The translations under genes and the position numbers were made by a program. Below, one piece after another: positions 1-8,216 of a DNA stretch of 64,000 bases. Positions within the stretch are counted from its first letter, which is position 1. Every line of letters begins with the position of its first letter. The notes under the pieces were generated by a model that saw nothing but the letters and a program-made list of their open reading frames with translations, made no database searches and was not told the DNA's origin. Source of the DNA: Phyllobacterium sp. 21LDTY02-6 (GTDB lineage Bacteria > Pseudomonadota > Alphaproteobacteria > Rhizobiales > Rhizobiaceae); contig NZ_JAMJWD020000001.1 of assembly GCF_023554255.2 (NCBI RefSeq), positions 186,001 through 250,000 on the forward strand, in the 5' to 3' direction.

Positions 1-99
1 CCCGAGCATGAGGGTGGCGTCCTGCAATTCCTCGAATGGTACGGCAACATGATGGAAAGCCGTCTCGGCGGCGACGCGAAGCTCAGCAGGGTGGCATGA
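1..99 (+). CDS. C-terminal end of a Rieske-type oxygenase (GbcA-like), partial
   Basis: An open frame enters from the left edge and stops with TGA at 97-99. Only the last 32 residues are visible (beginning PEHEGGVLQFLEWYGNMM), too few for a domain call. The next gene is a flavin/[2Fe-2S] reductase whose ATG at 96 overlaps this stop as ATGA, so the two are translationally coupled. Oxygenase plus such a reductase is the usual GbcA-GbcB (glycine betaine monooxygenase) or related stachydrine demethylase arrangement. The oxygenase identity is therefore an inference from context; the coding frame and its end are seen directly. Confidence 0.6.
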   Translation, partial: PEHEGGVLQFLEWYGNMMESRLGGDAKLSRVA

Positions 100-1199
100 T
101 GAACATGGGCGTTCCCCAGGGCCACGGTTACAAACATCTCGACCAGATGCAGCCGTGGAGCGACAGGCTGCACCTCCTGGAGTGCCTGTCGGTCGTCGAG
201 GAAGCGCCCAACGTCAAGACCTTCACCTTTCGCTCCGACAATCAGAACTGGTTCCGGTATGAGCCGGGCCAGTTCATGACCTTCGAACTCGGGACGCAGC
301 CCGAATCCATCCTGCGGACCTTCACGCTTTCGTCCAGCCCCTCGCGTCCGTTCACGTTCGCCGTGACGGTGAAGGCGCAGGAGGGAAGCATCGGCGCCCG
401 GTGGATGCTGGACAACCTCCTGCCGGGAATGCGGCTGAAGGCTTTCGGGCCGCTGGGGGATTTTTCGATCGCCAGGTATCCGGGCGACAAATATCTCTTC
501 ATCTCCGCGGGCTCGGGTGTCACCCCCATGATGTCCATGACGCGGTGGCTGCAGGATTGCGCGCCGCAGAGCGATGTCAGCTTCGTTGCCTGCGCGCGCC
601 GCCCGAGCGATATAATCTTCCGGCGAGAACTGGAATATCTGACGAGCTCAATGCCCAATCTGAAAGTATCGTTCCTGATCAAGGAACATGAGATGGGGCA
701 ATTATGGACGGGGATCAGAGGCCGCCTCGAGGCTCCGAAACTCCCGCTGCTGGCCCCTGATTTCAAGGATCGCGTCATCTTCTGCTGCGGGCCCGAGGGC
801 TTCATGCGCGATGTGCGGGAAATGCTCGAAGCCTCCGGCTTCGACATGGCGCACTACCACCAGGAGAGCTTCGGGCCCGCCGCGGAGCCGGTGTTGCCGC
901 TCATGGACGATCTGGAACCCGGGGAGCAGCCGGCTGCGACATCCATGGTGACGTTTTCCATGTCCGGCAAGGAAGTGCCTTGCGCCGCCGGCGAAACGAT
1001 CCTCAAGGCCGCGCGCGGGGCCGGTATCCGTATTGCCGCGGCCTGTGAATCCGGCCTCTGCGGCACCTGCAGGATCCTGAAGCTCTCCGGCGAGGTCGCG
1101 ATGGATCACAATGGCGGTATCCTCGATGAGGAAATCGAGGAAGGCTACATTCTCGCCTGTTGTTCCAAGCCGCTCGGCAACGTCGAAGTCGAAGCCTGA
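96..1199 (+). CDS. gbcB: Ferredoxin-NAD(P)H reductase partner of a Rieske oxygenase (GbcB-like)
   Basis: A 367-residue electron-transfer protein that should pass electrons from NAD(P)H through FAD and a [2Fe-2S] cluster to the preceding oxygenase. The N-terminal FAD-binding barrel carries the R-T-F-T-L-S-S motif near residue 75, followed by an NAD-binding domain with SAGSGVTPMMSM and CCGPEGFM. The C-terminal plant-type ferredoxin domain has CESGLCGTC (C-x4-C-x2-C) and a final Cys in ILACCSKP. The frame is open further upstream to 36, but the ATG at 96 overlapping the upstream stop is preferred. Family members include GbcB and hybrid-cluster-protein reductases; the betaine substrate is inferred. 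No sign of damage. Confidence 0.75.
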   Translation: MMNMGVPQGHGYKHLDQMQPWSDRLHLLECLSVVEEAPNVKTFTFRSDNQNWFRYEPGQFMTFELGTQPESILRTFTLSSSPSRPFTFAVTVKAQEGSIGARWMLDNLLPGMRLKAFGPLGDFSIARYPGDKYLFISAGSGVTPMMSMTRWLQDCAPQSDVSFVACARRPSDIIFRRELEYLTSSMPNLKVSFLIKEHEMGQLWTGIRGRLEAPKLPLLAPDFKDRVIFCCGPEGFMRDVREMLEASGFDMAHYHQESFGPAAEPVLPLMDDLEPGEQPAATSMVTFSMSGKEVPCAAGETILKAARGAGIRIAAACESGLCGTCRILKLSGEVAMDHNGGILDEEIEEGYILACCSKPLGNVEVEA

Positions 1200-1556
1200 G
1201 ACGGCTGCCCTGCCTGCAGGCGAACGGCGCTGATGGCTCCTGTCCGCACCACCATGCGTGGCGCGGCAATAATGTAGTCTCCGGCATCTCCAGTTGAACA
1301 GGTCCGCGGTCACTCCGCCCGCCACAGGCGCGAGCCGAAGACGAAATCCGGCTTGACGCTCTCATCATAAAATGGAATAAATATTTCAGTAGCTGGTCGA
1401 TATGGTCTGGATATTCCGTATTGAGCAGCTTCGAGGAAGGCCGCTCCGACGGTCTTCCATTCGACCTCGGGGCTTGGGCAGGAGAATGGGCCGCGGGGTG
1501 GATGAGAGCTGCAACCGGATAAAAGGTGTGGCCGGGCACCATGTGGAGGAACAACA
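1200..1556. promoter_or_regulatory. Intergenic region holding the ibpA promoter and a candidate IolR operator
   Basis: There is no convincing gene in this 357-base stretch. It separates the oxygenase unit from the inositol importer. An AT-rich imperfect palindrome, GGAA-TAAATA-TTTC, lies at 1374-1387. It matches the GGAA-N6-TTCC motif reported for the RpiR-type repressor IolR of Sinorhizobium meliloti with one mismatch. Similar sites occur before iolC (12148-12191) and before the dehydrogenase at 13190 (13121-13134). A role in repressing ibpA-iatAP-iolG without inositol is inferred. Confidence 0.5.
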
Positions 1557-2486
1557 ATGAAAAAGCTTCTTTTGGGGATCGCGGTTTCGGCCCTTATGTC
1601 AGGGTCGGCGATGGCGGCCAATATCGGCGTCAGCATGGCGCAGTTCGATGACAATTTCCTCACGGTCCTGCGCAATGGCATGCAGGAATATGCCAAGACG
1701 CTGGACGGCGTGACGCTGCAGGTCGAGGACGCGCAGAACGACGTCGCCAAGCAGCAGAGCCAGATACAGAATTTCATCGCTTCGAAGGTCGACGCGATCA
1801 TCGTCAACGCGGTCGATACCGATGCAACGGCGGCCATGTCGAAGATCGCCGCCGAGGCGGGCATTCCGCTGGTTTACGTCAATCGCGAGCCTGCCAATGT
1901 CAATGAACTGCCGGAGAAACAGGCTTTCGTCGCTTCCAACGAGGTCGAGTCCGGCACGCTTCAGACCAAGGAAGTCTGCCGCCTGCTCAAGGGGCAGGGC
2001 AAGCTTGTCGTCATGATGGGCGAATTGTCGAACCAGGCGGCCCGCCAGCGCACACAGGATGTGCACGATGTCATCGCCACGGACGAGTGCAAGGGCCTGA
2101 CCATCGTCGAAGAGCAGACCGCGAACTGGCAGCGCACGCAGGGCGTCGATCTCATGACCAACTGGCTGTCCGCCGGCATCGAGTTCGATGCGGTCGTGTC
2201 CAACAATGACGAGATGGCCATCGGGGCGATCCAGGCGCTCAAGGCCGCGGGCCGTTCGATGGACAGCGTCGTCGTCGCGGGTGTCGACGCGACGCAGGAC
2301 GCACTGGCGGCCATGGGTGCCGGCGATCTCGACGTCACGGTGTTCCAGAATGCGGCCGGGCAGGGCCAGGGAGCGGTCGACGCCGCGCTGAAGCTTTCGA
2401 AGGGCGAAAAGGTCGAAAGCAAGGTCTATGTTCCGTTCGAACTCGTGACGCCGGACAATCTGTCGAACTACCAGTCGAAGAACTGA
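1557..2486 (+). CDS. ibpA: Periplasmic inositol-binding protein of an ABC importer
   Basis: A 309-residue sugar-binding protein of the ribose/galactose type (Peripla_BP_4 fold). It starts with a clear Sec signal peptide, a KK-initiated hydrophobic stretch ending SAMA at about residue 20. The mature part begins NIGVSMAQFDDNFLTVLRN, typical of inositol/ribose binders, and contains the NNDEMAIGAIQALKAAG hinge motif. ATPase and permease genes follow at once, then iolG, and the iolCDEB operon lies opposite, so myo-inositol is the likely ligand, as for Caulobacter IbpA. The start has AGGAAC upstream. Substrate is inferred from context. Confidence 0.85.
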   Translation: MKKLLLGIAVSALMSGSAMAANIGVSMAQFDDNFLTVLRNGMQEYAKTLDGVTLQVEDAQNDVAKQQSQIQNFIASKVDAIIVNAVDTDATAAMSKIAAEAGIPLVYVNREPANVNELPEKQAFVASNEVESGTLQTKEVCRLLKGQGKLVVMMGELSNQAARQRTQDVHDVIATDECKGLTIVEEQTANWQRTQGVDLMTNWLSAGIEFDAVVSNNDEMAIGAIQALKAAGRSMDSVVVAGVDATQDALAAMGAGDLDVTVFQNAAGQGQGAVDAALKLSKGEKVESKVYVPFELVTPDNLSNYQSKN

Positions 2487-2542
2487 GGACCGAATGGTCC
2501 GCACTGCCGGAATGAACTGAGCTTCCCGGGGAGGAGATGATC

Positions 2543-4084
2543 ATGGCAATCAGCCCTTCTACCATGGCTGCGGTGCGCGCCAGCGGCGCTGTTCCGCAGG
2601 CGGAATATCTCCTGAACGCCGAGAATATCCGCAAGGAGTTTCCCGGCGTGCTGGCGCTCGACGATGTGAGGTTCCGGCTGAAGCGCGGCACCGTTCATGC
2701 CCTGATGGGCGAGAACGGTGCCGGAAAATCGACGCTTATGAAGATACTCGCCGGAATATACGTTCCGGATCAAGGCGAGGTCTATCTCAAGGGGCTGCCG
2801 ATCCGGCTCAAATCGCCGCTCGATGCGCTCGAAAACGGCATCGCCATGATCCATCAGGAATTGAACCTGATGCCGTTCATGACCGTGGCGGAGAATATCT
2901 GGATCCGGCGCGAGCCGACCAATTCGTTCGGGCTGGTCGACCACGGCAGGATGTATGACATGACGGCGGAGCTGTTCGAGCGGCTCAACATAAGGCTCGA
3001 TCCCGACGCCGAGGTGCGCGATCTCAGCGTTGCCAACCGGCAGATGGTGGAAATCGCGAAGGCGGTCTCCTACGAATCCGACGTGCTTATCATGGATGAG
3101 CCGACATCGGCGCTGACCGAGCGCGAGGTGGAACATCTGTTCGCCATTATCCGCGATCTGCGCGCGCAGGGCATAGGCATCGTCTACATCACCCACAAGA
3201 TGAACGAGCTTTTCGAGATCGCCGACGAGTTTTCGGTATTTCGCGACGGGCGATATATCGCCACCCACGCATCGAGCGACGTCACGCGCGACGACATCAT
3301 CAAGATGATGGTCGGGCGCGAAATCACGCAGATGTTTCCAAAGGAAGAAGTGCCGATCGGCGACGTGGTGCTGTCGGTGAAGGACCTTTCGCTCAGGAAC
3401 GTGTTCAGGGACGTCTCGTTCGAGGTGCGGGCGGGCGAGATCCTGGGCATTGCCGGCCTGGTCGGATCGGGACGCTCCAATGTGGCGGAGACCATATTCG
3501 GCGTCACGCCTGCCACCACCGGGACGATCGCCATCAATGGCAGGACGGTTGCCATCGCTTCGCCGAATGAGGCCATCGGGCATGGCATGGCCTTCCTGAC
3601 GGAGGATCGCAAGGATACGGGATGTCTTCTCATTCTCGATGTCCTCGAAAACATGCAGATCGCGGTCTTGCAGGAGCGCTTCGTGAAATTCGGCTTCGTC
3701 GCCGAGAAGCAGCTCACGGCAGCGTGCCAGGAAATGAGCGACAAGCTCCGGGTCAAGACTCCCGGGCTTGAAGAGAAGATCGAAAACCTGTCCGGCGGCA
3801 ACCAGCAGAAGGTCCTGATCGGGCGCTGGCTGCTGACAAATCCGAAGATACTGATCCTCGACGAACCCACCCGCGGCATCGACGTCGGCGCGAAGGCGGA
3901 AATCCACCGCCTCGTCACGCAGCTGGCGCGGCAGGGCGTGGCGGTCGTCATGATCTCGTCGGAGATGCCCGAAGTGCTGGGGATGAGCGACAGGATCATG
4001 GTGATGCATGAGGGGCGCGTGACCGGCTTTCTCGATCGGAAGGACGCGACGCAGGTCAAGGTCATGGAACTGGCGTCGAAATGA
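2543..4084 (+). CDS. iatA: Inositol ABC importer ATPase with two nucleotide-binding domains
   Basis: A sugar-type ABC ATPase (RbsA/MglA class) of about 513 residues with tandem ATPase domains. The first domain has a full Walker [10 protein letters not shown], near residue 55, signature [14 protein letters not shown] and [11 protein letters not shown]. The second has the usual degenerate P-loop GLVGSGRSN, a canonical signature [14 protein letters not shown], and [16 protein letters not shown]. Asymmetry of this kind is normal in the family. ATG codons at 2537 and 2543 are both possible; 2543 is better spaced from GGGGAGGAG. It lies 56 bases after ibpA and 57 before iatP, forming the importer operon. 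Confidence 0.87.
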   Translation: MAISPSTMAAVRASGAVPQAEYLLNAENIRKEFPGVLALDDVRFRLKRGTVHALMGENGAGKSTLMKILAGIYVPDQGEVYLKGLPIRLKSPLDALENGIAMIHQELNLMPFMTVAENIWIRREPTNSFGLVDHGRMYDMTAELFERLNIRLDPDAEVRDLSVANRQMVEIAKAVSYESDVLIMDEPTSALTEREVEHLFAIIRDLRAQGIGIVYITHKMNELFEIADEFSVFRDGRYIATHASSDVTRDDIIKMMVGREITQMFPKEEVPIGDVVLSVKDLSLRNVFRDVSFEVRAGEILGIAGLVGSGRSNVAETIFGVTPATTGTIAINGRTVAIASPNEAIGHGMAFLTEDRKDTGCLLILDVLENMQIAVLQERFVKFGFVAEKQLTAACQEMSDKLRVKTPGLEEKIENLSGGNQQKVLIGRWLLTNPKILILDEPTRGIDVGAKAEIHRLVTQLARQGVAVVMISSEMPEVLGMSDRIMVMHEGRVTGFLDRKDATQVKVMELASK

Positions 4085-4141
4085 AGATGAATCGATGCGG
4101 CGGCCGAAATATAGCCGAGGCGATTCACGGGAGGAATTGAT

Positions 4142-5155
4142 ATGACAAGCGAACAGGCCACCATACCTGCCGCGGCCCGGCGGAGCCGCCGGATGCCGCC
4201 GGAGGTGAACATCCTGCTGGTCCTGATAGGGATCGCGCTCGTCTTCGAAATCCTTGGCTGGATACTGGCCGGCCAGAGCTTCCTGGCGAATACGCAGCGG
4301 CTGCGCATCATCATCCTCCAGGTGTCGGTGATCGGCATCATCGCCGTGGGGGTCACACAGGTGATCATCACCGGCGGCGTCGATCTCTCTTCAGGCTCCG
4401 TGGTCGGCATGACGGCAATGGTGGCGGCAAGTTTCGCGCAGACGTCCGCATGGGCCAGGCCGATCTATCCGGGCCTCACCGATCTGCCGTTCATCATCCC
4501 CATCCTTGTCGGACTGGGCATCGGGCTTCTGGCCGGTTTCATCAATGGCTGGCTGATCGCCCGCACCAGGATTCCGCCTTTCATCGCGACGCTCGGCATG
4601 ATGGTCTCGGCCCGAGGCGTCGCCAAATGGTATACGAAAGGCTCGCCTATTTCGGGCCTTTCCGATCAATTCACCTTCATCGGTTCCAGCATCTGGCCGG
4701 TGGTCATCTTCCTTGTCGTGGCGCTGATCTTCCACATTGCGCTGCGCTATACGCGCTACGGCAAATTCACCTATGCGATCGGCGCCAATGCCCAGGCGGC
4801 GCGTGTCTCCGGCATCGATATCGAACGCCACCTGATCAAGGTCTACGCCATTGCCGGCCTGCTGGCGGGGCTTGCCGGCATCGTTACCGCGGCGCGTGCG
4901 CAGACGGCCCAGGCCGGCATGGGCGTCACCTATGAACTCGACGCCATCGCGGCAGCCGTCATCGGTGGTACGTCGCTTGCGGGCGGCGTCGGCCGCATCA
5001 CCGGCACGGTCATCGGTGCGATCATTCTCGGCGTGATGATCTCCGGCTTTACGTTCCTGCGTGTCGATGCCTACTATCAGGAGATCATCAAGGGAGCGAT
5101 CATCGTCGCCGCCGTGGTCGTCGACGTCTACCGCCAGAAAAAGCGCAAGGTATAG
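4142..5155 (+). CDS. iatP: Inositol ABC importer permease
   Basis: A 337-residue inner-membrane permease of the ribose/branched-chain type (BPD_transp_2). Several long hydrophobic segments start near residue 25 (EVNILLVLIGIALVFEIL). The family hallmark GGVDLSSGSVVGMTAM lies near residue 80, and AAAVIGGTSLAGGVGRITGT sits toward the C terminus. It would form the membrane channel for IbpA-delivered inositol, driven by IatA. The start has GGAGG upstream (4132-4136). It is followed 49 bases later by iolG, so import and the first catabolic step are probably co-transcribed. Confidence 0.87.
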   Translation: MTSEQATIPAAARRSRRMPPEVNILLVLIGIALVFEILGWILAGQSFLANTQRLRIIILQVSVIGIIAVGVTQVIITGGVDLSSGSVVGMTAMVAASFAQTSAWARPIYPGLTDLPFIIPILVGLGIGLLAGFINGWLIARTRIPPFIATLGMMVSARGVAKWYTKGSPISGLSDQFTFIGSSIWPVVIFLVVALIFHIALRYTRYGKFTYAIGANAQAARVSGIDIERHLIKVYAIAGLLAGLAGIVTAARAQTAQAGMGVTYELDAIAAAVIGGTSLAGGVGRITGTVIGAIILGVMISGFTFLRVDAYYQEIIKGAIIVAAVVVDVYRQKKRKV

Positions 5156-5204
5156 AGTTGGCAGCGCCGGGATTGCGCCCCGGCTTCGTTCAAGAGGAAA
5201 TGAA

Positions 5205-6194
5205 ATGACAGTACGTTTTGGCCTGCTGGGCGCTGGCCGCATCGGCAAGGTTCATGCCAAGGCTATCGCCGGCAATGCACAGGCGAGGCTGGTGGCCGTT
5301 GCCGATGCCTTCGAACAGGCGGCGAGCAGTCTGGCGGCAGACTATGGCTGCGAGATACGCAGCATCGACGAGATCGAGAAGGCGTCCGACATCGACGCGG
5401 TGGTCATCTGCACGCCGACCGATACGCATGCGGACCTGATCGAGCGCTTCGCACGGGCCGGAAAGGCGATCTTCTGCGAAAAGCCGATCGATCTCGACCT
5501 GTCGCGGGTGAAGGCCTGCCTGAACGTCGTCAGCGAGACGAATGCCGTGCTCATGGTGGGTTTCAACCGCCGGTTCGACCCGCATTTCGCCGCGGTGCGC
5601 AAGGCTGTCGATGACGGCGCGGTCGGCGATGTCGAGATGGTGACGATCATCTCGCGCGATCCGGGCGCGCCGCCGGCGGAATATATCACCCGCTCGGGCG
5701 GCATATTCCGCGACATGACGATCCATGATTTCGACATGGCGCGGTTCCTCCTCGGAGAAGAGCCGGTCGCGGTGACCGCGCACGCCTCCGTGCTGGTCGA
5801 CAGGAAAATCGGCGAACTCGGTGACTATGACAGCGTCAGCGTCATCCTTTCGACAGCATCCGGCAGGCAATGCCTTATCTCGAATTCGCGCCGCGCAACC
5901 TATGGCTATGACCAGAGGATCGAGGTGCATGGTTCGAAGGGGCTGGTCGCGGCGGAGAACCAGCGCGCCGTTTCCATAGAGATCGCCAACGGCCAGGGCT
6001 ATACGCGCCCGCCGCTGCATGATTTCTTCATGACGCGCTATACCGAGGCCTATGCCAACGAGATCGCTGCCTTCATCGAGACCATTGCCAAGGGCACCAG
6101 GGCATCGCCGAGCGGTGAAGATGGTCTCGCGGCGCTCGCCCTTGCCGATGCCGCGCTGCGGTCCGTGAAAGAGGGCAGGACGATCACGCTCTGA
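5205..6194 (+). CDS. iolG: myo-Inositol 2-dehydrogenase
   Basis: A 329-residue Gfo/Idh/MocA oxidoreductase that should oxidise myo-inositol to 2-keto-myo-inositol with NAD+, the first step of the pathway. The N terminus has the Rossmann motif GLLGAGRIGKVHAK. CEKPIDLD supplies the family EKP motif with its Lys, and DMTIHDFDMARFLLG contains the Asp and His expected in the active site. The frame extends upstream to 5061 inside iatP, but the ATG at 5205, after GAGG, begins exactly at the Rossmann fold. It lies in the importer operon and converges on iolB. The substrate is inferred from family and neighbours. Confidence 0.85.
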   Translation: MTVRFGLLGAGRIGKVHAKAIAGNAQARLVAVADAFEQAASSLAADYGCEIRSIDEIEKASDIDAVVICTPTDTHADLIERFARAGKAIFCEKPIDLDLSRVKACLNVVSETNAVLMVGFNRRFDPHFAAVRKAVDDGAVGDVEMVTIISRDPGAPPAEYITRSGGIFRDMTIHDFDMARFLLGEEPVAVTAHASVLVDRKIGELGDYDSVSVILSTASGRQCLISNSRRATYGYDQRIEVHGSKGLVAAENQRAVSIEIANGQGYTRPPLHDFFMTRYTEAYANEIAAFIETIAKGTRASPSGEDGLAALALADAALRSVKEGRTITL

Positions 6195-6205
6195 TCGACA
6201 GGCCG

Positions 6206-6235
6206 GAACGTTGCCGGGGCGTTTGCCCCGGTTCC
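6206..6235. terminator. Bidirectional hairpin between iolG and iolB
   Basis: A GC-rich hairpin has inner stem CCGGGGC/GCCCCGG around a GTTT loop (6214-6231), with outer GGAAC/GTTCC arms. It fills the 42-base gap between the convergent iolG and iolB stops. There is no long T run on either side, so strength is uncertain. Confidence 0.55.
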
Positions 6236-6236
6236 G

Positions 6237-7031
6237 CTATTTCACCAGCCATTCATGTTCAGCGGCATTGTGGAACTTCCATGTGCGCTTCGGTCCGGCC
6301 ATAACGTTGAGGTAATAGAGGTCATAGCCATGGCAGGCGGCGCAGGGATGATAGCCCTTGGGCACGAGAACGACGTCGCCATCCTCGATCGCCATCGCCT
6401 CGTCCAGCGACCGGTCATCGGTATAGACCCGCTGGAAACCGAAGCCCTGCGGCGGGTTCAGGCGATGGTAATAGGTCTCTTCGAGATAGGATTCGGCCGG
6501 TAGATTGTCCTGGTCGTGCTTGTGCGGCGGATAGCTCGACGTATGGCCGCCCGGCGTGATCACCTCGACCACAAGCAGCGAATCCGCAGGCTCGTTCTCG
6601 GGCAGTATGTTGGTGACATAGCGCGTGTTGGTTCCCGCGCCGCGCACTTCCTGTCCAAGATCATCCGGCGCAATGACGCGTACCGGCAGGCCGCCGCCGA
6701 GACCCGGCGCCGAGCACACGGCCAGTTCCACATCCGTCTCCGCCGTCAACGACCATTCGGAACCCTGCGGCAGGTAGACCGACCAGGGTTTGCCGTCGAA
6801 AGGCGACATCCGCTGTCCGAGTAGGCCGAGTTCCGCGCCATTGGCCCTCACTTTGCCCTTGCCGGTGACGAATACGAGGCACAATTCCCGCTCGCCAGCC
6901 GTGCCGCAGACGGATTGGCCGGCTTCCAGGCGGTGAAGGCCAAAGCCGACATAGGACCAGCCGGCGCTTTCGGGCGTAACATCGACCACGTGGCCATTGC
7001 CGGAAATCGCCTTCAGCAAGAGCTTCGACAT
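6237..7031 (-). CDS. iolB: 5-Deoxy-glucuronate isomerase
   Basis: A 264-residue cupin-fold enzyme (KduI/IolB family) that converts 5-deoxy-D-glucuronate to 2-deoxy-5-keto-D-gluconate in inositol breakdown. Metal-binding His residues are visible in SYPPHKHDQDNLP, with the conserved EETYYHRLNPPQGFGFQRVY and VLVPKGYHPCAACHGYDLYY segments. The start at 7031 (MSKLLLKAISG) has AAGGAGT five bases upstream; a longer open frame runs to 7154 but lies inside the preceding gene. It is the last gene of the iolC-D-E-x-B operon, four bases after the small membrane protein. Confidence 0.9.
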   Translation of the reverse strand: MSKLLLKAISGNGHVVDVTPESAGWSYVGFGLHRLEAGQSVCGTAGERELCLVFVTGKGKVRANGAELGLLGQRMSPFDGKPWSVYLPQGSEWSLTAETDVELAVCSAPGLGGGLPVRVIAPDDLGQEVRGAGTNTRYVTNILPENEPADSLLVVEVITPGGHTSSYPPHKHDQDNLPAESYLEETYYHRLNPPQGFGFQRVYTDDRSLDEAMAIEDGDVVLVPKGYHPCAACHGYDLYYLNVMAGPKRTWKFHNAAEHEWLVK

Positions 7032-7035
7032 GAAG

Positions 7036-7275
7036 TTACTCCTTATCGGTGGTATCGGTGGTATCGGCCGTCGCCGGCGCTGCAGGCTCTGACGGATCGT
7101 AGATGACGAAGAATTGCCAGATGCCATAGCCGCCGAAGCCGAGCGCGATGACACCCCAGAACGGCTCGCCGGTGACGAACTCGACGATAGCCCAGATCAG
7201 GCAGGCGGCGACCACGGCGATACGGCGCCAGAGCGGCCGAAAAAACGGGTGGTTCGAGTCCCTCGCCAATGGCAT
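7036..7275 (-). CDS. Small membrane protein within the inositol operon (DUF3329-like)
   Basis: A 79-residue protein with the N-terminal motif HPFFRPLWRR followed by two hydrophobic segments (IAVVAACLIWAIVEFV and FWGVIALGFGGYGIWQFFVIY), then an acidic, Thr-rich tail (TADTTDTTDKE). It looks like DUF3329-type two-helix proteins. It is packed between iolE (5-base gap) and iolB (4-base gap), so it is co-expressed with them. No enzymatic motif is visible. A role in membrane association or transport during inositol growth is only a guess. The Shine-Dalgarno GGAG is unusually close to the ATG, so translation may depend on coupling to iolE. Confidence 0.7.
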   Translation of the reverse strand: MPLARDSNHPFFRPLWRRIAVVAACLIWAIVEFVTGEPFWGVIALGFGGYGIWQFFVIYDPSEPAAPATADTTDTTDKE

Positions 7276-7280
7276 TCTCC

Positions 7281-8165
7281 TTATTTCAGGCCTGCTTCCT
7301 CGATGAAACGGCTCAGATTTGCGTGTCCCAGGCTGGAATAGACCGCCGGATCGGCCTTTTCAGGGTCCTGTTCTGCCTCGACGACGATCCAGCCGCTATA
7401 GCCGCGCAGTTCCTTCAAGACGCGAACATAGTCGATCAACCCGTCGCCAGGAACCGTGTAGACGCCGGCGAGCACGGAGTCGAGGAAAGACCAGTCTTCC
7501 CGGTTGGATCGCCACATCACATCTTCGCGGATGTCCTTGCAGTGGACATGGCCGATGCGCGGCTTGTAATGGCGGGCGATGCGGGCGGGATCTCCGCCGC
7601 CCCAGGTCGCATGGCCGGTATCGAGCAGCAATTGCACCGCTTCGCCGGTGACATCCATGAAACGGTCGATTTCGGCCTCGGATTGCACGACCGTGCCCAT
7701 ATGATGGTGGTAGACCAGTCGAAGACCGTATTGCGCCATGACAAGCTCCGCGAACTTCGTATAGCGCTCACCGAACACGGTCCATGCCGCCTTCTGCAGG
7801 ACAGGGCGCGCCGAAAGCGGTGTTTCCTTCTGCGAATGGATGGCGTTTGAGGTCTCGGCGGCGATCAGCACCGAGCAGCCCATTTCCTTCAGGAGCGTCG
7901 CATGGCCGGCCACGGCCGCAAGTTCCGCTTCCGCATCGCGCAGCAGAAGTTCGGTCGAGTACCAGCCCGACACCAGCTCATGCCCGTATTGCTGCAATAT
8001 GGGACGCAGCTGCGCCGCCTGGCGGGGAAACTTGTTGCCAAGCTCCATGCCGGTGAATCCCGCCGCCCTTGCCTGTTCCAGGCAGGTTTCCAGCGAAATA
8101 TCGCCGCCGATCTCCAGCATGTCGTCATTGGACCAGCCGATTGGGTTTGCCCCTATACGGATCAT
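7281..8165 (-). CDS. iolE: 2-Keto-myo-inositol dehydratase
   Basis: A 294-residue TIM-barrel enzyme of the xylose isomerase-like family (AP_endonuc_2). It dehydrates 2-keto-myo-inositol to 3D-(3,5/4)-trihydroxycyclohexane-1,2-dione. The N terminus IRIGANPIGWSNDDMLEIGG is characteristic of IolE, and metal ligands are suggested by YHHHMGTVVQ, DTGHATWGG and IGHVHCKDIR. It sits between iolD (51-base gap) and the small membrane protein on the minus strand. The ATG at 8165 has GAGG-type bases upstream (GCTGAGGAAATAGAA). Confidence 0.9.
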   Translation of the reverse strand: MIRIGANPIGWSNDDMLEIGGDISLETCLEQARAAGFTGMELGNKFPRQAAQLRPILQQYGHELVSGWYSTELLLRDAEAELAAVAGHATLLKEMGCSVLIAAETSNAIHSQKETPLSARPVLQKAAWTVFGERYTKFAELVMAQYGLRLVYHHHMGTVVQSEAEIDRFMDVTGEAVQLLLDTGHATWGGGDPARIARHYKPRIGHVHCKDIREDVMWRSNREDWSFLDSVLAGVYTVPGDGLIDYVRVLKELRGYSGWIVVEAEQDPEKADPAVYSSLGHANLSRFIEEAGLK

Positions 8166-8216
8166 TTCTATTTCCTCAGCTCGCGATTTGCTTGGTTTCA
8201 GGCTCGGGCGGCGGTG

